A stretch of 64,000 bases of DNA from Dehalococcoidia bacterium UBA2588. GTDB lineage: Bacteria; Chloroflexota; Dehalococcoidia; Lucifugimonadales; UBA3495. Position numbers and translations under genes: made by a program. The notes beneath the pieces were generated by a model, which saw only the letters and a list, made by a program, of their open reading frames with translations, ran no database searches and was not told where the DNA came from. The stretch spans positions 14,307 to 78,306 of the forward strand of contig DDKW01000035.1 in the NCBI GenBank assembly GCA_002339805.1, in the 5' to 3' direction. Shown one piece after another: positions 9,001 through 18,205 of the stretch (its first letter is position 1; each line of letters starts with the position of its first letter).

Positions 9001-9915
9001 TCAGGAGAAGTCTATATCTCCGCTGCGTCCCCCAGACTTTTTGACAAGCTTTATATCTGATATTGTCATTTGGCGATCCGATGCCTTGGCCATGTCATAT
9101 ATAGTTAAGGCCGCTACGCTTACGGCTGTTAAAGCTTCCATCTCTACTCCAGTTTTACTGGAAGTTTTTGCATATCCTTCGATTAAGATGGAAGAACTTG
9201 AATCCTCAATGCTGAGTTCTACAGTGATTTTTTCTAATGGCAATGGGTGGCATAACGGAATTAAATCAGAAGTCTTTTTGGCGCCCATGATCCCAGCAAT
9301 CTGCGCTAGAGTAAATACGTCCCCTTTTTTGATTAAACCTTGTTTGATCAATTCTAGAGTATCTCGAGACATTGTTACCGACCCGGTGGCTGTGGCTTCA
9401 CGGACAGTAATATTTTTTGAGGCGACGTCCACCATTGAGGCATTTCCAGCGTCGTCAATATGAGTGAGACTTTCGGTTGGTTGATGATCATTCAATTTGA
9501 TATCTCCTTTACTAGCAGCTTCCGCAGCTGCATATGCGAGTTTATCGGCTAATTCGTTTCCTGGATCTCCTGAATGTCCCTTGACCCAGTGCCAAGTGAG
9601 GTGATGCCTGTTAGCTTGGATGTCTAATTGTGCCCACAAATCTTTGTTAACGTTTCTTTTCCAGTTTTTGGTCATTGAGTTTATAACATAGCTACTGTCA
9701 GAGAAAATATGTATTTTAGAATTGGATTTTACAGCTTTAAGACCTTCGATTACTGCGGTAATTTCCATTTTATTGTTCGTGGTGTTGACTTCTCCTCCGG
9801 ATAATTTTTGGGTGATTTGGTTGTCAGTAAAAATCACTGCGGCCCACCCCCCAGGGCCAGGGTTCCCTTTGCAAGAGCCGTCTGTATATATATGGAGGTT
9901 TTGAGATCCTTCCAT
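9001..9915 (-). CDS. Ribonuclease HI - cyclic pyranopterin monophosphate synthase (MoaC) fusion
   Basis: One 304-residue frame joins two complete enzymes. Residues 1-133 are RNase HI, which cuts RNA in RNA-DNA hybrids: YTDGSCKGNPGPGG holds Asp12, NKMEIT holds Glu51, FSDSSYV holds Asp73, and GNELADKLA holds Asp124, the full DEDD set. After a linker of about 16 residues comes MoaC (149-304), which makes cPMP in molybdenum cofactor synthesis: THIDDAGNASMVDV, GAKKTSDLIPLCHPLPL, KTGVEMEALTAVSVAALTIYD with Asp274 and Lys277, and the C-terminal GGRSGD. The ATG lies 1 base after the moaA stop, with its ribosome site AGGAGG inside moaA, so the two are translationally coupled. No stop, frameshift or internal start suggests two separate products. 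Confidence 0.93.
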   Translation of the reverse strand: MEGSQNLHIYTDGSCKGNPGPGGWAAVIFTDNQITQKLSGGEVNTTNNKMEITAVIEGLKAVKSNSKIHIFSDSSYVINSMTKNWKRNVNKDLWAQLDIQANRHHLTWHWVKGHSGDPGNELADKLAYAAAEAASKGDIKLNDHQPTESLTHIDDAGNASMVDVASKNITVREATATGSVTMSRDTLELIKQGLIKKGDVFTLAQIAGIMGAKKTSDLIPLCHPLPLEKITVELSIEDSSSSILIEGYAKTSSKTGVEMEALTAVSVAALTIYDMAKASDRQMTISDIKLVKKSGGRSGDIDFS

Positions 9916-9916
9916 G

Positions 9917-10933
9917 CTACCCTCCTATATGAAACATTTCTATTTTGTCTTTGGAGGATCCTGCATTTGAGGTTGTTGATCTTTCTTCTGAATATCTGTC
10001 TTCTCTCATATTCCAAGATGACCGTATCAGGTTTGTTAGTTCAGCGTCGGTAGCTCCGGCTCTCATAGGAGTTTTTAAGTCGATGCCCCCAGTTGCAAAC
10101 AAACAGGTCACCAGTTTACCGTCAGTACTTAGACGTGCCCTGGAACATTGAGAGCAAAAAGGTTTAGTTACAGACGAAATAAGACCGATTTCTCCGCTAC
10201 CATCAGAATATTCATATCTATCTGCTACTTCTTCGGGATAATTCTTTCCTAGCGGACGTATATCTAAGGCATCTTTGATTATGCGTACAATTTCTTGTGA
10301 AGGTACTACTTGTTTGAAATCCCATTTATTTTGATTTCCTACATCCATATATTCGATAAATCTAAGTATGAAGTTGTTATCCTTACAATATTTAGCCAAA
10401 TCTACTATGGTATGATCGTTGACTCCTTTTTGGACTACGCAATTTACTTTTATGGGGTCTAATCCGACTTTTTGCGCTGCGCTAATCCCTGATAGGACCC
10501 GGTCAACAGAGAATCCTACCCCGTTCATGTGCTTGAACACTTCATCATCCAACGAGTCTAAACTAATTGTAATTCTACGAAGTCCAGCATCTTTTAGTTT
10601 TTGTGCTTGTTTAGGGAGTAAATAGGCGTTGGTAGTTAGGGCTATATCTTTAATGCCTTCCACTGAAGTCAGCATCTGAATAAGTTCGTTAACGTTCATC
10701 CTTAGCAGAGGTTCGCCACCAGTCAGTCGGATTTTATCTACTCCTAACTGGCTGAAAATGTTAGCGAATCTAGTTATCTCTTCAAACGATAGAATGTCTT
10801 CTTTAGGTAGGAATTTATAAGCCATTCCAAAAGTTTCTTTAGGCATGCAATAAGGACACCTAAAATTGCATTTATCTGTTACAGATATTCTAAGGTCTTT
10901 GAGAGGCCTATTAAATTTATCAATTATATTCAT
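9917..10933 (-). CDS. moaA: GTP 3',8-cyclase MoaA
   Basis: Radical SAM enzyme that, with MoaC, turns GTP into cPMP, the first step of molybdenum cofactor synthesis. The 338-residue protein has the N-terminal [4Fe-4S]/SAM motif CNFRCPYC, the KIRLTGGEPLL segment, and the second cluster CSQCSRARLS...C with a third cysteine in TCLF. It ends in the Gly-Gly tail required in this family. I take the ATG at 10933 rather than the TTG three codons earlier. It is followed by the RNase HI-MoaC fusion gene after one base. No molybdoenzyme is encoded in the window. Confidence 0.95.
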   Translation of the reverse strand: MNIIDKFNRPLKDLRISVTDKCNFRCPYCMPKETFGMAYKFLPKEDILSFEEITRFANIFSQLGVDKIRLTGGEPLLRMNVNELIQMLTSVEGIKDIALTTNAYLLPKQAQKLKDAGLRRITISLDSLDDEVFKHMNGVGFSVDRVLSGISAAQKVGLDPIKVNCVVQKGVNDHTIVDLAKYCKDNNFILRFIEYMDVGNQNKWDFKQVVPSQEIVRIIKDALDIRPLGKNYPEEVADRYEYSDGSGEIGLISSVTKPFCSQCSRARLSTDGKLVTCLFATGGIDLKTPMRAGATDAELTNLIRSSWNMREDRYSEERSTTSNAGSSKDKIEMFHIGG

Positions 10934-10954
10934 ATGCAACAATCAATTAGAAAT

Positions 10955-10993
10955 TTACTAGCGAAGCTATTTTGCTTTCGCGACCTAATTATA
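10955..10993 (-). promoter_or_regulatory. Candidate moaA promoter and leader hairpin
   Basis: On the minus strand a perfect -10 TATAAT (10988-10993) lies just after the rdgB stop, with a weak TTAAAA 17 bases further upstream. The predicted leader contains a short hairpin (GCGAAAGC / GCTTCGC, about 10962-10982) without a following T run. It is far too small for a molybdenum cofactor riboswitch. Confidence 0.3.
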
Positions 10994-10998
10994 CAGGA

Positions 10999-11601
10999 TC
11001 AGATAACATCTTTTAATTTCTCTAAATACATTAATATTTTTCGGGACGCATCAGCTCGGTGGCTGATCAGGTTTTTGTAATCAGGGTGTAGTTCACTCAA
11101 TGTTTTATTGATGCTAGGTAGCAGGAATATGGGGTCGTAACCGAATCCTTGATCTCCCGCAGGAGTTTCTGAGATTATCCCGCTAATCGATCCCATCGAT
11201 ACTAAGGGATCCTGACTTAACCCAACGATCGATATGCAGCATACAAATCTAGCAGTCCTGTTATTGTATTGGACATCCCTCATATTACGCAGCACAAGGT
11301 TCATTCGGTCAGTATCAGTAAAATTTTCCGAGCCGTACCTAGCGGAATAAATTCCGGGTTCTCCATCTAGAGCGTCGACTTCCAAGCCTGAGTCATCAGC
11401 TAAGCAAGGTAGACCAGTAATCTTGTTACCATGATAGCTTTTAATCAGTGAGTTTTGCTGGAATGTAGACCCTGATTCATCAACTTGCTGTGAAATGTTC
11501 ATATCTGCTAGAGATAAAAGTTGTACACCTAGTGGAGTAAATATAGCTTCATATTCTTGCATCTTGCCGGGGTTTTGGGTTGATATAAGTAGTTCTTTCA
11601 T
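10999..11601 (-). CDS. rdgB: XTP/dITP pyrophosphatase (RdgB/HAM1 family)
   Basis: Hydrolyses non-canonical purine triphosphates to monophosphates, keeping inosine and xanthosine out of DNA and RNA. The 200-residue product has the N-terminal STQNPGKMQEY phosphate-binding segment, ADDSGLEVDALDGEPGIYSARY, and the C-terminal GFGYDPIFLLP and SHRADASRK motifs. I chose the ATG at 11601, which places the STQN motif at the family's usual distance from the N-terminus and leaves 22 bases to the upstream gene; longer frames would run into the CoA transferase. Confidence 0.94.
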   Translation of the reverse strand: MKELLISTQNPGKMQEYEAIFTPLGVQLLSLADMNISQQVDESGSTFQQNSLIKSYHGNKITGLPCLADDSGLEVDALDGEPGIYSARYGSENFTDTDRMNLVLRNMRDVQYNNRTARFVCCISIVGLSQDPLVSMGSISGIISETPAGDQGFGYDPIFLLPSINKTLSELHPDYKNLISHRADASRKILMYLEKLKDVI

Positions 11602-11623
11602 GGCGCTGATATCCCTTTGGTCA

Positions 11624-12820
11624 CTATATGATACCTTTTTGAGTGAGGTCATCTATTTGATCATCGGTGTATTTGAGCCATTCTTTGTAGATTTCTTTAT
11701 TGTGATGTCCCAAATTTGGTCCCGCATGACGAATTTCTCCCGGGTTATTGTTAAATTTAGGGATGACCCCAACCATTTTTGTAGGGCCAATGAATGGATC
11801 GTCAATTTCAACTATGTTGTTTCGTTCTGCTATGTGAGGATCTTTGGCTACGTCTTCCGAGTCGTAAACTTGTCCCACAATACCTCCTGTTGGTATTAGA
11901 GTGTCCAGAATTTCTGATGCTGTCTTGGTATCGAACCAAGCCTGGATTTCGTTATTTAGTTCATCCCTGTGAGTTATTCTGGCTTCGTTGGTTTCAAATT
12001 TTTTTGATGTTAGCAAAGACTCTACGTCCATTGCTCGAGCCAAAGTTTCCCAAGTGTTTTGAGATGTTGCTGACAATCCTACCCATTTGTCATCTGCAGT
12101 GTGATACAGGTTTCTGGGAGCGGCGTCCGGGAAGTTGTTCCCAGATCGTCCTCGATTAATATTGAGCTTGTCGAACATAGTCACGAACGGAATCATAAGC
12201 CTCATTAAGGGCTCGTATAAACTAATATCTATTATTTCACCTAGGGCATCTGCAGAAGTGTCACGTTTGTATAACGCCATCATCCCTGACATTGCTCCAA
12301 AGATTCCGGATACCTCGTCTGCCAGTGGCAGAGGAGGTAAATTCGGAGGAGAGTCTTCAAAGCCAGCCATGTTCACATAACCACTCATGCATTCTGCTAC
12401 TGTACCAAATCCAGGACGATCTTTATAAGGGCCGGTTTGTCCGAACCCCGAAAATCTAAGAATCACCAATTTGGGATTTATTTTGTGCAATTCTTCAGGA
12501 GAAAGGTTCCATTTTTCCAACGTTCCAGGCCTAAATCCCTCAATGAGGATATCTACACTTTGAATTAATTCCTTGAATATAGCTTGACCTTCAGGATTAT
12601 TTAAAGATAACGTGATAGATTTTTTGTTCCGCGAGTGTACTGTCCACCATACCGATTTATCTTTAATAAAAGGTCCCCAGTTTCGAAGAGGATCACCAGT
12701 ATCAGGCTTTTCTATCTTAATTACTTCAGCTCCAAAATCTGCCATTAAACTACTAGCAGTTCCTCCTGCTACAATCATGGATATGTCTAGTACTTTGACT
12801 CCTTCAATGGGTCCGCTCAT
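11624..12820 (-). CDS. CaiB/BaiF family (class III) CoA transferase
   Basis: Moves coenzyme A between carboxylic acids. The 398-residue protein has the family N-terminus (GVKVLDISMIVAGGTASSLMADFGAEVIKIE), the nucleotide-binding region, and the catalytic aspartate Asp168 in PLPLADEVSGIFGAMSGMMAL. GAGG precedes the ATG by about 8 bases. It follows the alpha/beta hydrolase on the same strand and precedes rdgB. The natural acid substrate cannot be read from the sequence; family members act on oxalate, carnitine, bile acids, mesaconate and aromatic acids. Confidence 0.93.
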   Translation of the reverse strand: MSGPIEGVKVLDISMIVAGGTASSLMADFGAEVIKIEKPDTGDPLRNWGPFIKDKSVWWTVHSRNKKSITLSLNNPEGQAIFKELIQSVDILIEGFRPGTLEKWNLSPEELHKINPKLVILRFSGFGQTGPYKDRPGFGTVAECMSGYVNMAGFEDSPPNLPPLPLADEVSGIFGAMSGMMALYKRDTSADALGEIIDISLYEPLMRLMIPFVTMFDKLNINRGRSGNNFPDAAPRNLYHTADDKWVGLSATSQNTWETLARAMDVESLLTSKKFETNEARITHRDELNNEIQAWFDTKTASEILDTLIPTGGIVGQVYDSEDVAKDPHIAERNNIVEIDDPFIGPTKMVGVIPKFNNNPGEIRHAGPNLGHHNKEIYKEWLKYTDDQIDDLTQKGII

Positions 12821-12833
12821 TTTTTGCCTCTTT

Positions 12834-13718
12834 CTAATCTTCTAATAAGAATTTTGACACTTCTTCTAGAGTTTCTGCTGGATATTCTAATGGCAAAAAA
12901 TGGCTGCCTATACCCATATTTTTAACTTTGGCTTTCTCTGCAAGGTCAATCCATCGAAGGATAGCAGGGTCATCCGCGACTTGGCCTCCTTGGTAACTGC
13001 CTAGTAACAAAAGGTAACTTCCTCTTAAATTTGTGAAATATTTATCTACTTCCATGCCATAACGTGTTTGATAATAATGAGCTTCTACTTCAGGCGGGCA
13101 TAATAGTTCAACTCTGCCATCATCCAAAGTTTTAGTTCCTCCATCTAAGTATCCTACAAATGATTCCTCACACCAATTTTTGAAGGCGTTTCGATTTCTG
13201 TATGCTTCGTAAATTGCTTGTCGTGATTCCCATACTAATCTTTTACTACGAGTACGGTTCAAACGAGACTCAAGTTGCTCAGGAGTTATCATAGAAGACC
13301 TATTTCTAATAGTTGTTTCAGTTAGAGCAATTTTCGTATATCTGCCCGGTAGCATATTTGAAGCCATTAACGTTACTAGTCCTCCTGAAGAATGTCCTAT
13401 CCCATGGAGATTATTCAAATCTAATTCTTCTATGAAAGCGGCTACGTCCTGCCCTACTAGCTCAAAATCATATTCACCGGTAGGTTGGTCTGTAAACCCA
13501 TGGCCTCGCTGATTCAAGCAGATCACGTGAAAATTATCGGATAAAACCCTCGCGTAGGGATTCCAGACATTGCCGCAGAGGCCCGTTGCATGCACCATTA
13601 AAAGAGGTGGTGCTGTGTGATTCCCCCAGTCTAAGTAGTGCTGAGTTATTCCATTAGCTTTGATATATTTACTAGTCGGTGTCAAGTCATCCTCGATTTG
13701 TTTGTAGATTTTGCTCAT
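12834..13718 (-). CDS. Alpha/beta hydrolase
   Basis: A 294-residue alpha/beta hydrolase fold enzyme. Visible are the oxyanion region MVHATGLCGNVWNPYA, the CLNQRGHGFTDQP turn, the nucleophile elbow GHSSGG with Ser as nucleophile, and a late His (GIGSHFLPLEYPAETLEEV) that would complete the triad. It resembles epoxide hydrolases and C-C bond hydrolases, but the substrate is not predictable. It ends 13 bases before the CoA transferase gene, so the two may be co-transcribed and act on the same acid or ester. Confidence 0.88.
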   Translation of the reverse strand: MSKIYKQIEDDLTPTSKYIKANGITQHYLDWGNHTAPPLLMVHATGLCGNVWNPYARVLSDNFHVICLNQRGHGFTDQPTGEYDFELVGQDVAAFIEELDLNNLHGIGHSSGGLVTLMASNMLPGRYTKIALTETTIRNRSSMITPEQLESRLNRTRSKRLVWESRQAIYEAYRNRNAFKNWCEESFVGYLDGGTKTLDDGRVELLCPPEVEAHYYQTRYGMEVDKYFTNLRGSYLLLLGSYQGGQVADDPAILRWIDLAEKAKVKNMGIGSHFLPLEYPAETLEEVSKFLLED

Positions 13719-13782
13719 ATATTAACAAATTTCCGGAGATGTTTTGAATTCAAATCATAAAAGTTAAGGATAGAAGTTACTA

Positions 13783-13809
13783 TTGTGGATGTTTTCTATA
13801 TGTTATAAT
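13783..13809 (+). promoter_or_regulatory. Candidate promoter of the nuo operon
   Basis: An extended -10 (TGTTATAAT, with TATAAT at 13804-13809) lies 37 bases before the nuoA ATG. A partial -35 TTGTGG (13783-13788) sits at a short 15-base spacing, so the extended -10 is the main evidence. It is in the 128-base divergent gap with the hydrolase gene. Confidence 0.6.
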
Positions 13810-13846
13810 TCCCCGTGGTTTATAACTGAAGAGAGGGGTTTAAAAG

Positions 13847-14230
13847 ATGCCTGTTGAATACTCTGTTCAATATGGAATGATAGGAATCTTGGCGGTGGTG
13901 GCTACAGCAATCCCCACGAGCTTGATACTTATTTCCTGGTCACTAGAGAAAATAGGACGACGACCCAAAAACCCTACTGATGTGAAGTCAGACCCTTATG
14001 AATGCGGCATGGAGGCTATTGGGGGTCCTTGGCACAAGTTTAATTTCAAATATTATATGTACGCCATATTATTTGTGATTTTTGATGTTGAAGTAATATT
14101 TTTATATCCTTGGGCTGTGAAATTCCTAGACTTATCTTTGTTCGCGCTCATTGAGATGTTTGTTTTTGTGGGAATCTTGTTAATAGGATTGATGTATGCC
14201 TGGAGGAAGAAAGATCTTGAATGGAGATAA
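13847..14230 (+). CDS. nuoA: NADH-quinone oxidoreductase subunit A
   Basis: Membrane subunit of complex I near the quinone site. The 127-residue product has three hydrophobic segments and the family motif [11 protein letters not shown] with the conserved loop cysteine, then [30 protein letters not shown] stands about 8 bases before the ATG. It is the first gene of an operon that runs without a break to nadK at about 25 kb. Confidence 0.96.
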   Translation: MPVEYSVQYGMIGILAVVATAIPTSLILISWSLEKIGRRPKNPTDVKSDPYECGMEAIGGPWHKFNFKYYMYAILFVIFDVEVIFLYPWAVKFLDLSLFALIEMFVFVGILLIGLMYAWRKKDLEWR

Positions 14231-14235
14231 ACAAA

Positions 14236-14844
14236 ATGCTAAGTGATGATTGGCTAAAAGAAGGATTGACTCTGCCTGAGAGAACAATGGCTACTGATAT
14301 AAAAGAAGGTTTGGAAATCGAAGATTTGATAGCTAACTCGACTGAACCGATTCCAGCCGACATAGTAGAAGTACCTGAGGGATTAAAAAATAATTTAGTG
14401 GTTACTTCTATAGATGCTCTAGTCAATTGGGGTAGAAAATCTTCTCTGTGGCCAGTTTCTTTTGGATTAGCTTGCTGCGCTTTTGAAATGATGGCTTCGG
14501 CTATGAGCAGGTTCGACTTATCCCGATTTGGTATGGAAGTGTTTAGGGCATCCCCAAGACAGGCTGATTTGTTGATAATAGCAGGCACGGTCACTTGGAA
14601 AATGGCTCCTGCTATAAAGCGAATTTATGACCAAATGCCAGATCCAAAATGGGTTATATCCATGGGAGTATGCGCTACTAGCGGGGGTCCATATTACGGC
14701 TCATACAGTGTGGTCCCTGGAGTTGATCACATTATTCCTGTCGATGTTTATGTCCCAGGCTGTCCCCCTAGGCCAGATGCTTTGCTATACGGGATTATGG
14801 AATTGCATGAAAAGATTAAAAAAGATAATAACAACAAGAAATGA
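14236..14844 (+). CDS. nuoB: NADH-quinone oxidoreductase subunit B
   Basis: Carries the terminal [4Fe-4S] cluster N2 that passes electrons to quinone. The 202-residue protein has the four expected cysteines: the pair Cys80-Cys81 in [11 protein letters not shown], Cys146 in [10 protein letters not shown], and Cys176 in [10 protein letters not shown] chose the ATG at 14236, since GGAG lies 9 bases before it; an in-frame ATG at 14221 overlaps the end of nuoA. Confidence 0.96.
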   Translation: MLSDDWLKEGLTLPERTMATDIKEGLEIEDLIANSTEPIPADIVEVPEGLKNNLVVTSIDALVNWGRKSSLWPVSFGLACCAFEMMASAMSRFDLSRFGMEVFRASPRQADLLIIAGTVTWKMAPAIKRIYDQMPDPKWVISMGVCATSGGPYYGSYSVVPGVDHIIPVDVYVPGCPPRPDALLYGIMELHEKIKKDNNNKK

Positions 14845-14855
14845 TGAAATAGAGC

Positions 14856-15299
14856 ATGTTACTAAAAGACTTACATGGCGACACAGTTGCTAACAGGCTT
14901 TCTGAGATAGATCCCGAGTGGGTGGAAAAGTCAGATTTCATGAACGTATGGATTAAACCTGAAAGTTTAATTGATGTGTGTAAATTTTTGATGTCCGATA
15001 AAGATTTAGTAATGGACTATTTAAATGCAATTACTGCGGTTGATTTCATAGATCATTTCGATGTGATTTATCAACTTACTTCCACGGTTACTCGGAAAAG
15101 AATTGTTGTAAGGTCAAGTCTTTATGGAAGAGAAGAGCTTTCGATAGATTCAGTAACCTCCCTATGGAGTGGCGCTAATTTACAAGAACGAGAAATATGG
15201 GACCTGATGGGCATAACCTTTTTAGGACATCCTAATATGAAACGCTTGCTACTATGGGAAGGCTTTGAAGGGCATCCATTAAGAAAGGATTTTTTGTAG
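14856..15299 (+). CDS. nuoC: NADH-quinone oxidoreductase subunit C
   Basis: Peripheral-arm subunit of complex I (30-kDa subunit), helping to hold NuoD and NuoI. The 147-residue product carries the signature EREIWDLMGITFLGHPN followed by RLLLWEGFEGHPLRKDF at the C-terminus. It is separate from NuoD, unlike the fused NuoCD of E. coli. It starts 11 bases after nuoB and ends 8 bases before nuoD. Confidence 0.95.
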   Translation: MLLKDLHGDTVANRLSEIDPEWVEKSDFMNVWIKPESLIDVCKFLMSDKDLVMDYLNAITAVDFIDHFDVIYQLTSTVTRKRIVVRSSLYGREELSIDSVTSLWSGANLQEREIWDLMGITFLGHPNMKRLLLWEGFEGHPLRKDFL

Positions 15300-15307
15300 G
15301 AACATAT

Positions 15308-16417
15308 ATGAGCATCAGAACGGAACCTATGACGATTAATATCGGCCCACAACACCCTAGCACCCATGGAGTGTTTAGGCTAAGGGTCACTTTCGATGGT
15401 GAAGATATAATCGAGGCAGAGCCTATATTAGGTTATCTACATAGGGGAACAGAAAAACTTGCAGAAGAGAGAAACTATGTACAGATAGTTACTCTAACAG
15501 ATCGTCTAGATTACACTGCTTCTATGACCAATAACCAAGCGTATTGTTTGGCAGTAGAAAAACTGCTGGAAGTAGAAGCGCCGCTGCGTGCGAAATATCT
15601 TAGGACAATGACTGCTGAACTACAGCGTATTGCTTCTCACCTTATTGCTGTAGGTTTTTTCTTGCAGGAATTAGGCACTTTCGGAGGGACTCCGTTAATG
15701 TATGCGTTTAGGGCTAGAGAACGAATCCTCGATATGTTTGAGATGTTATGTGGAGCGCGAATAACTCTGAGTTACATGCGACCAGGGGGAGTATTTTGGG
15801 ACCCTCCGTCAGAATTCTGGTCTTCTTTGGATGAATTTTTAAAAGAATTCCCCAGTGACTTGGCGGAAATGGAGGATTTGCTGCTTAATAACGAAATTCT
15901 CATGGTTCGTACACGTGAAGTCAGTCCTTTATCCGCTGAAGAAGCTATCAATAATTCCGTAAGTGGCCCGGTACTCAGAGCGAGCGGAGTTAAAATGGAT
16001 CTTCGTGTTATGGATCCATATGATGCTTACAGTATGGTTGACTTCGATGTTCCCATAGGATCCATAGGTGATAATTATGACAGATTCTGGGTAAGAATGC
16101 AGGAAGTTCGACAAAGCCTTCGAATCATAGAGCAATGCGTGGATCAAATCGAACCCGGTGATTACAGATTGGATTTGCCTAAAGTATTGAGAGCTCCAGA
16201 AGGTACCGAAAGTTATGGGAAAGTAGAAGCTCCTAAAGGAGAGTTGGGATTTTACCTATTTAGTGATGGAGGTATCTCGCCATACAGAATGAAAATTAGA
16301 TCTCCTTCTCTAATTAATCTTAGTGTTATAGATCGTCTGCTCGTAGGATGGAAATTAGCTGACATGATTGTTTCATTGGGCAGTATTGATATAAACATGG
16401 GAGAAGTGGATAGATGA
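15308..16417 (+). CDS. nuoD: NADH-quinone oxidoreductase subunit D
   Basis: 49-kDa-type subunit forming the quinone cavity together with NuoB. The 369-residue protein has the N-terminal GPQHPSTHGVFRL motif with the quinone-contact His, the EPILGYLHRGTEKLAE segment, and the C-terminal YRMKIRSPSL and GSIDINMGEVDR. It overlaps nuoH by four bases (ATGA), a sign of translational coupling. Confidence 0.97.
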   Translation: MSIRTEPMTINIGPQHPSTHGVFRLRVTFDGEDIIEAEPILGYLHRGTEKLAEERNYVQIVTLTDRLDYTASMTNNQAYCLAVEKLLEVEAPLRAKYLRTMTAELQRIASHLIAVGFFLQELGTFGGTPLMYAFRARERILDMFEMLCGARITLSYMRPGGVFWDPPSEFWSSLDEFLKEFPSDLAEMEDLLLNNEILMVRTREVSPLSAEEAINNSVSGPVLRASGVKMDLRVMDPYDAYSMVDFDVPIGSIGDNYDRFWVRMQEVRQSLRIIEQCVDQIEPGDYRLDLPKVLRAPEGTESYGKVEAPKGELGFYLFSDGGISPYRMKIRSPSLINLSVIDRLLVGWKLADMIVSLGSIDINMGEVDR

Positions 16418-17634
16418 TCTGCGTACTGGAAGGTTTTTATCAAACCAATATTATTTATCGAACTATCCATGGTAGTTTATCTGGGTTAATGCCTTGCTGG
16501 TCGGCGACGATTGTGACTGGCATCATGTTTTCATTATTTTTGGTTAATATATTTTTGGTGAGCACTGCATTGATGACTTGGGGAGAACGAAGACTCTTGG
16601 GGAGATTCCAAACTAGAGTAGGACCTAACAGATGGGGTCCGTTCGGATTACTTCAGCCGATAGCAGATCTGATATCTTTGTTATTTAAAGAGAACCTTAT
16701 CCCTAGAGGGTCTGACAAGATACTGTTCATTGTAGTGCCTATTTTGATAATGATGCCTGTAATTATGGTATTAGGGGTTATTCCATTGGCTCCTGGGGTT
16801 GCTCTGGCAGATTTGAATGTGGGTGTTTTATACATACTAGCCATTACTTCAGTTTCTTCTTTGGGAATTTTTATAGCCGGATGGTCTTCTAATAATAGGT
16901 TTGCAATATTTGGCGCGGTGCGCGGTGTGGCAGTATTAATTAGCTATGAAGTTCCGGTAGTTATTTCACTGTTAGGAATAGTAATAATCTCAGGATCAAT
17001 GTCATTGCTGGACATCGTAGAAGCACAGGCAATCCCGTTCCTAATGGTTCAACCGATGGGATTATTGGTGTTTTTTATAGGAAGTAGTGCTGAGATGAAT
17101 CGCACTCCTTTTGATATAGCCGAAGCTGAATCAGAAATCATCGCTGGATTTCATACAGAATTCAGTGGTATAAAATTTGCGATTATTCAAGCTGCTGAAT
17201 ACGGAGCTATGATAGTTACATCTGCCATTATAGCGATAGTATTTTTGGGAGGTTGGTCTGGTCCACTGCCAGAATATCTAGGATGGTTTTGGATATTGAT
17301 CAAGGTTTTGGTTTGTGTTTTTGTGTTTACTTGGGTGCGGGCAACCTTACCAAGATTGAGGATTGATCAAATCATGGCCTTTTGCTGGAAAGGATTGTTA
17401 CCAATGAGTCTTATTAACTTATTAGCGGTCGTAATAGAAACATTTATACTCAAGGGACCCAACGGTCAATTGAGTGTAGCAGACTTATGGATAATGTGTG
17501 TCATAAACACTATAATCACCGTCTGTACAGTGATCGTTTTGAACAAATTAATATCGAATAAAGTTGATCCTTTACGTTCGGGATCAAAAATATTATCTCA
17601 GCGAGAATTATTACTAGACGGACAGGGGGACTAG
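16414..17634 (+). CDS. nuoH: NADH-quinone oxidoreductase subunit H
   Basis: Membrane subunit linking the peripheral arm and quinone site to the proton-pumping arm. The 406-residue product has about eight hydrophobic segments and the diagnostic loops ERRLLGRFQTRVGPNRWGP and SSAEMNRTPFDIAEAESE, plus RATLPRLRIDQ. The start overlaps the nuoD stop (ATGA). It is longer than most NuoH proteins because of an N-terminal extension of about 30 residues ahead of the first membrane helix; a start at the Met in residue 26 is possible. Confidence 0.95.
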   Translation: MICVLEGFYQTNIIYRTIHGSLSGLMPCWSATIVTGIMFSLFLVNIFLVSTALMTWGERRLLGRFQTRVGPNRWGPFGLLQPIADLISLLFKENLIPRGSDKILFIVVPILIMMPVIMVLGVIPLAPGVALADLNVGVLYILAITSVSSLGIFIAGWSSNNRFAIFGAVRGVAVLISYEVPVVISLLGIVIISGSMSLLDIVEAQAIPFLMVQPMGLLVFFIGSSAEMNRTPFDIAEAESEIIAGFHTEFSGIKFAIIQAAEYGAMIVTSAIIAIVFLGGWSGPLPEYLGWFWILIKVLVCVFVFTWVRATLPRLRIDQIMAFCWKGLLPMSLINLLAVVIETFILKGPNGQLSVADLWIMCVINTIITVCTVIVLNKLISNKVDPLRSGSKILSQRELLLDGQGD

Positions 17635-18200
17635 TGTACGGTATAGAAATGGTTAAAGGGCTTTTAGTCACCCTGAAAAACTTCTCGAAGAAACCAGTGA
17701 CTATTCAATATCCCGAGCAACGAGTATCCCAGCACCCTAGATTTAGAGGTGAAGAATTTAGTTGGTATGAAGAACGATGTACCGGATGTGCGTCATGTGC
17801 GAAGTATTGTCCTTTAGGTATTATAGAGATTGTTACTGATCCGAGTGACACGGCAGTGAAACAAGGCGATAAATACAAGCTCGAAAAGTTTGATATTCAG
17901 CTTTTCCGATGTATGTTTTGTGGATTATGCGTAGAAGCCTGTCCCTACGATGCGTTATTCATGGGCAGCGGTTTTGAAGAAGGTAAATATACACGAAATG
18001 ACATGATTATAACCATAGATGATTTGAGAAATTCCCCGAAGAATCCTTCTACGTGGTATCGCCCACAATTAGAAGCGAAAAACTATGACCCAAGAAGTGG
18101 TCAACAATTAAGTTGGAAAGAGGTCGGCAGAGAGTCTTGGAACTGGCATAAGACTGAAAAAGCAGGTATGCGAATTACCCCTGACCCAAAGCAAGACTAG
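17634..18200 (+). CDS. nuoI: NADH-quinone oxidoreductase subunit I
   Basis: Holds two [4Fe-4S] clusters (N6a, N6b) in the peripheral arm. The 188-residue protein shows two ferredoxin motifs, CTGCASCAKYCP and CMFCGLCVEACP. I keep the GTG start at 17634, which overlaps the last base of nuoH and has GGGGG 4-5 bases upstream; an ATG at 17649 is an alternative. The C-terminal tail of about 60 residues is charged and lies outside the ferredoxin fold. Confidence 0.95.
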   Translation: MYGIEMVKGLLVTLKNFSKKPVTIQYPEQRVSQHPRFRGEEFSWYEERCTGCASCAKYCPLGIIEIVTDPSDTAVKQGDKYKLEKFDIQLFRCMFCGLCVEACPYDALFMGSGFEEGKYTRNDMIITIDDLRNSPKNPSTWYRPQLEAKNYDPRSGQQLSWKEVGRESWNWHKTEKAGMRITPDPKQD

Positions 18201-18205
18201 GTATT

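Noticed and set aside
10943-10998. Molybdenum cofactor riboswitch before moaA
   Set aside because: The gap is about 56 bases, much shorter than the known motif; only a small hairpin is present.
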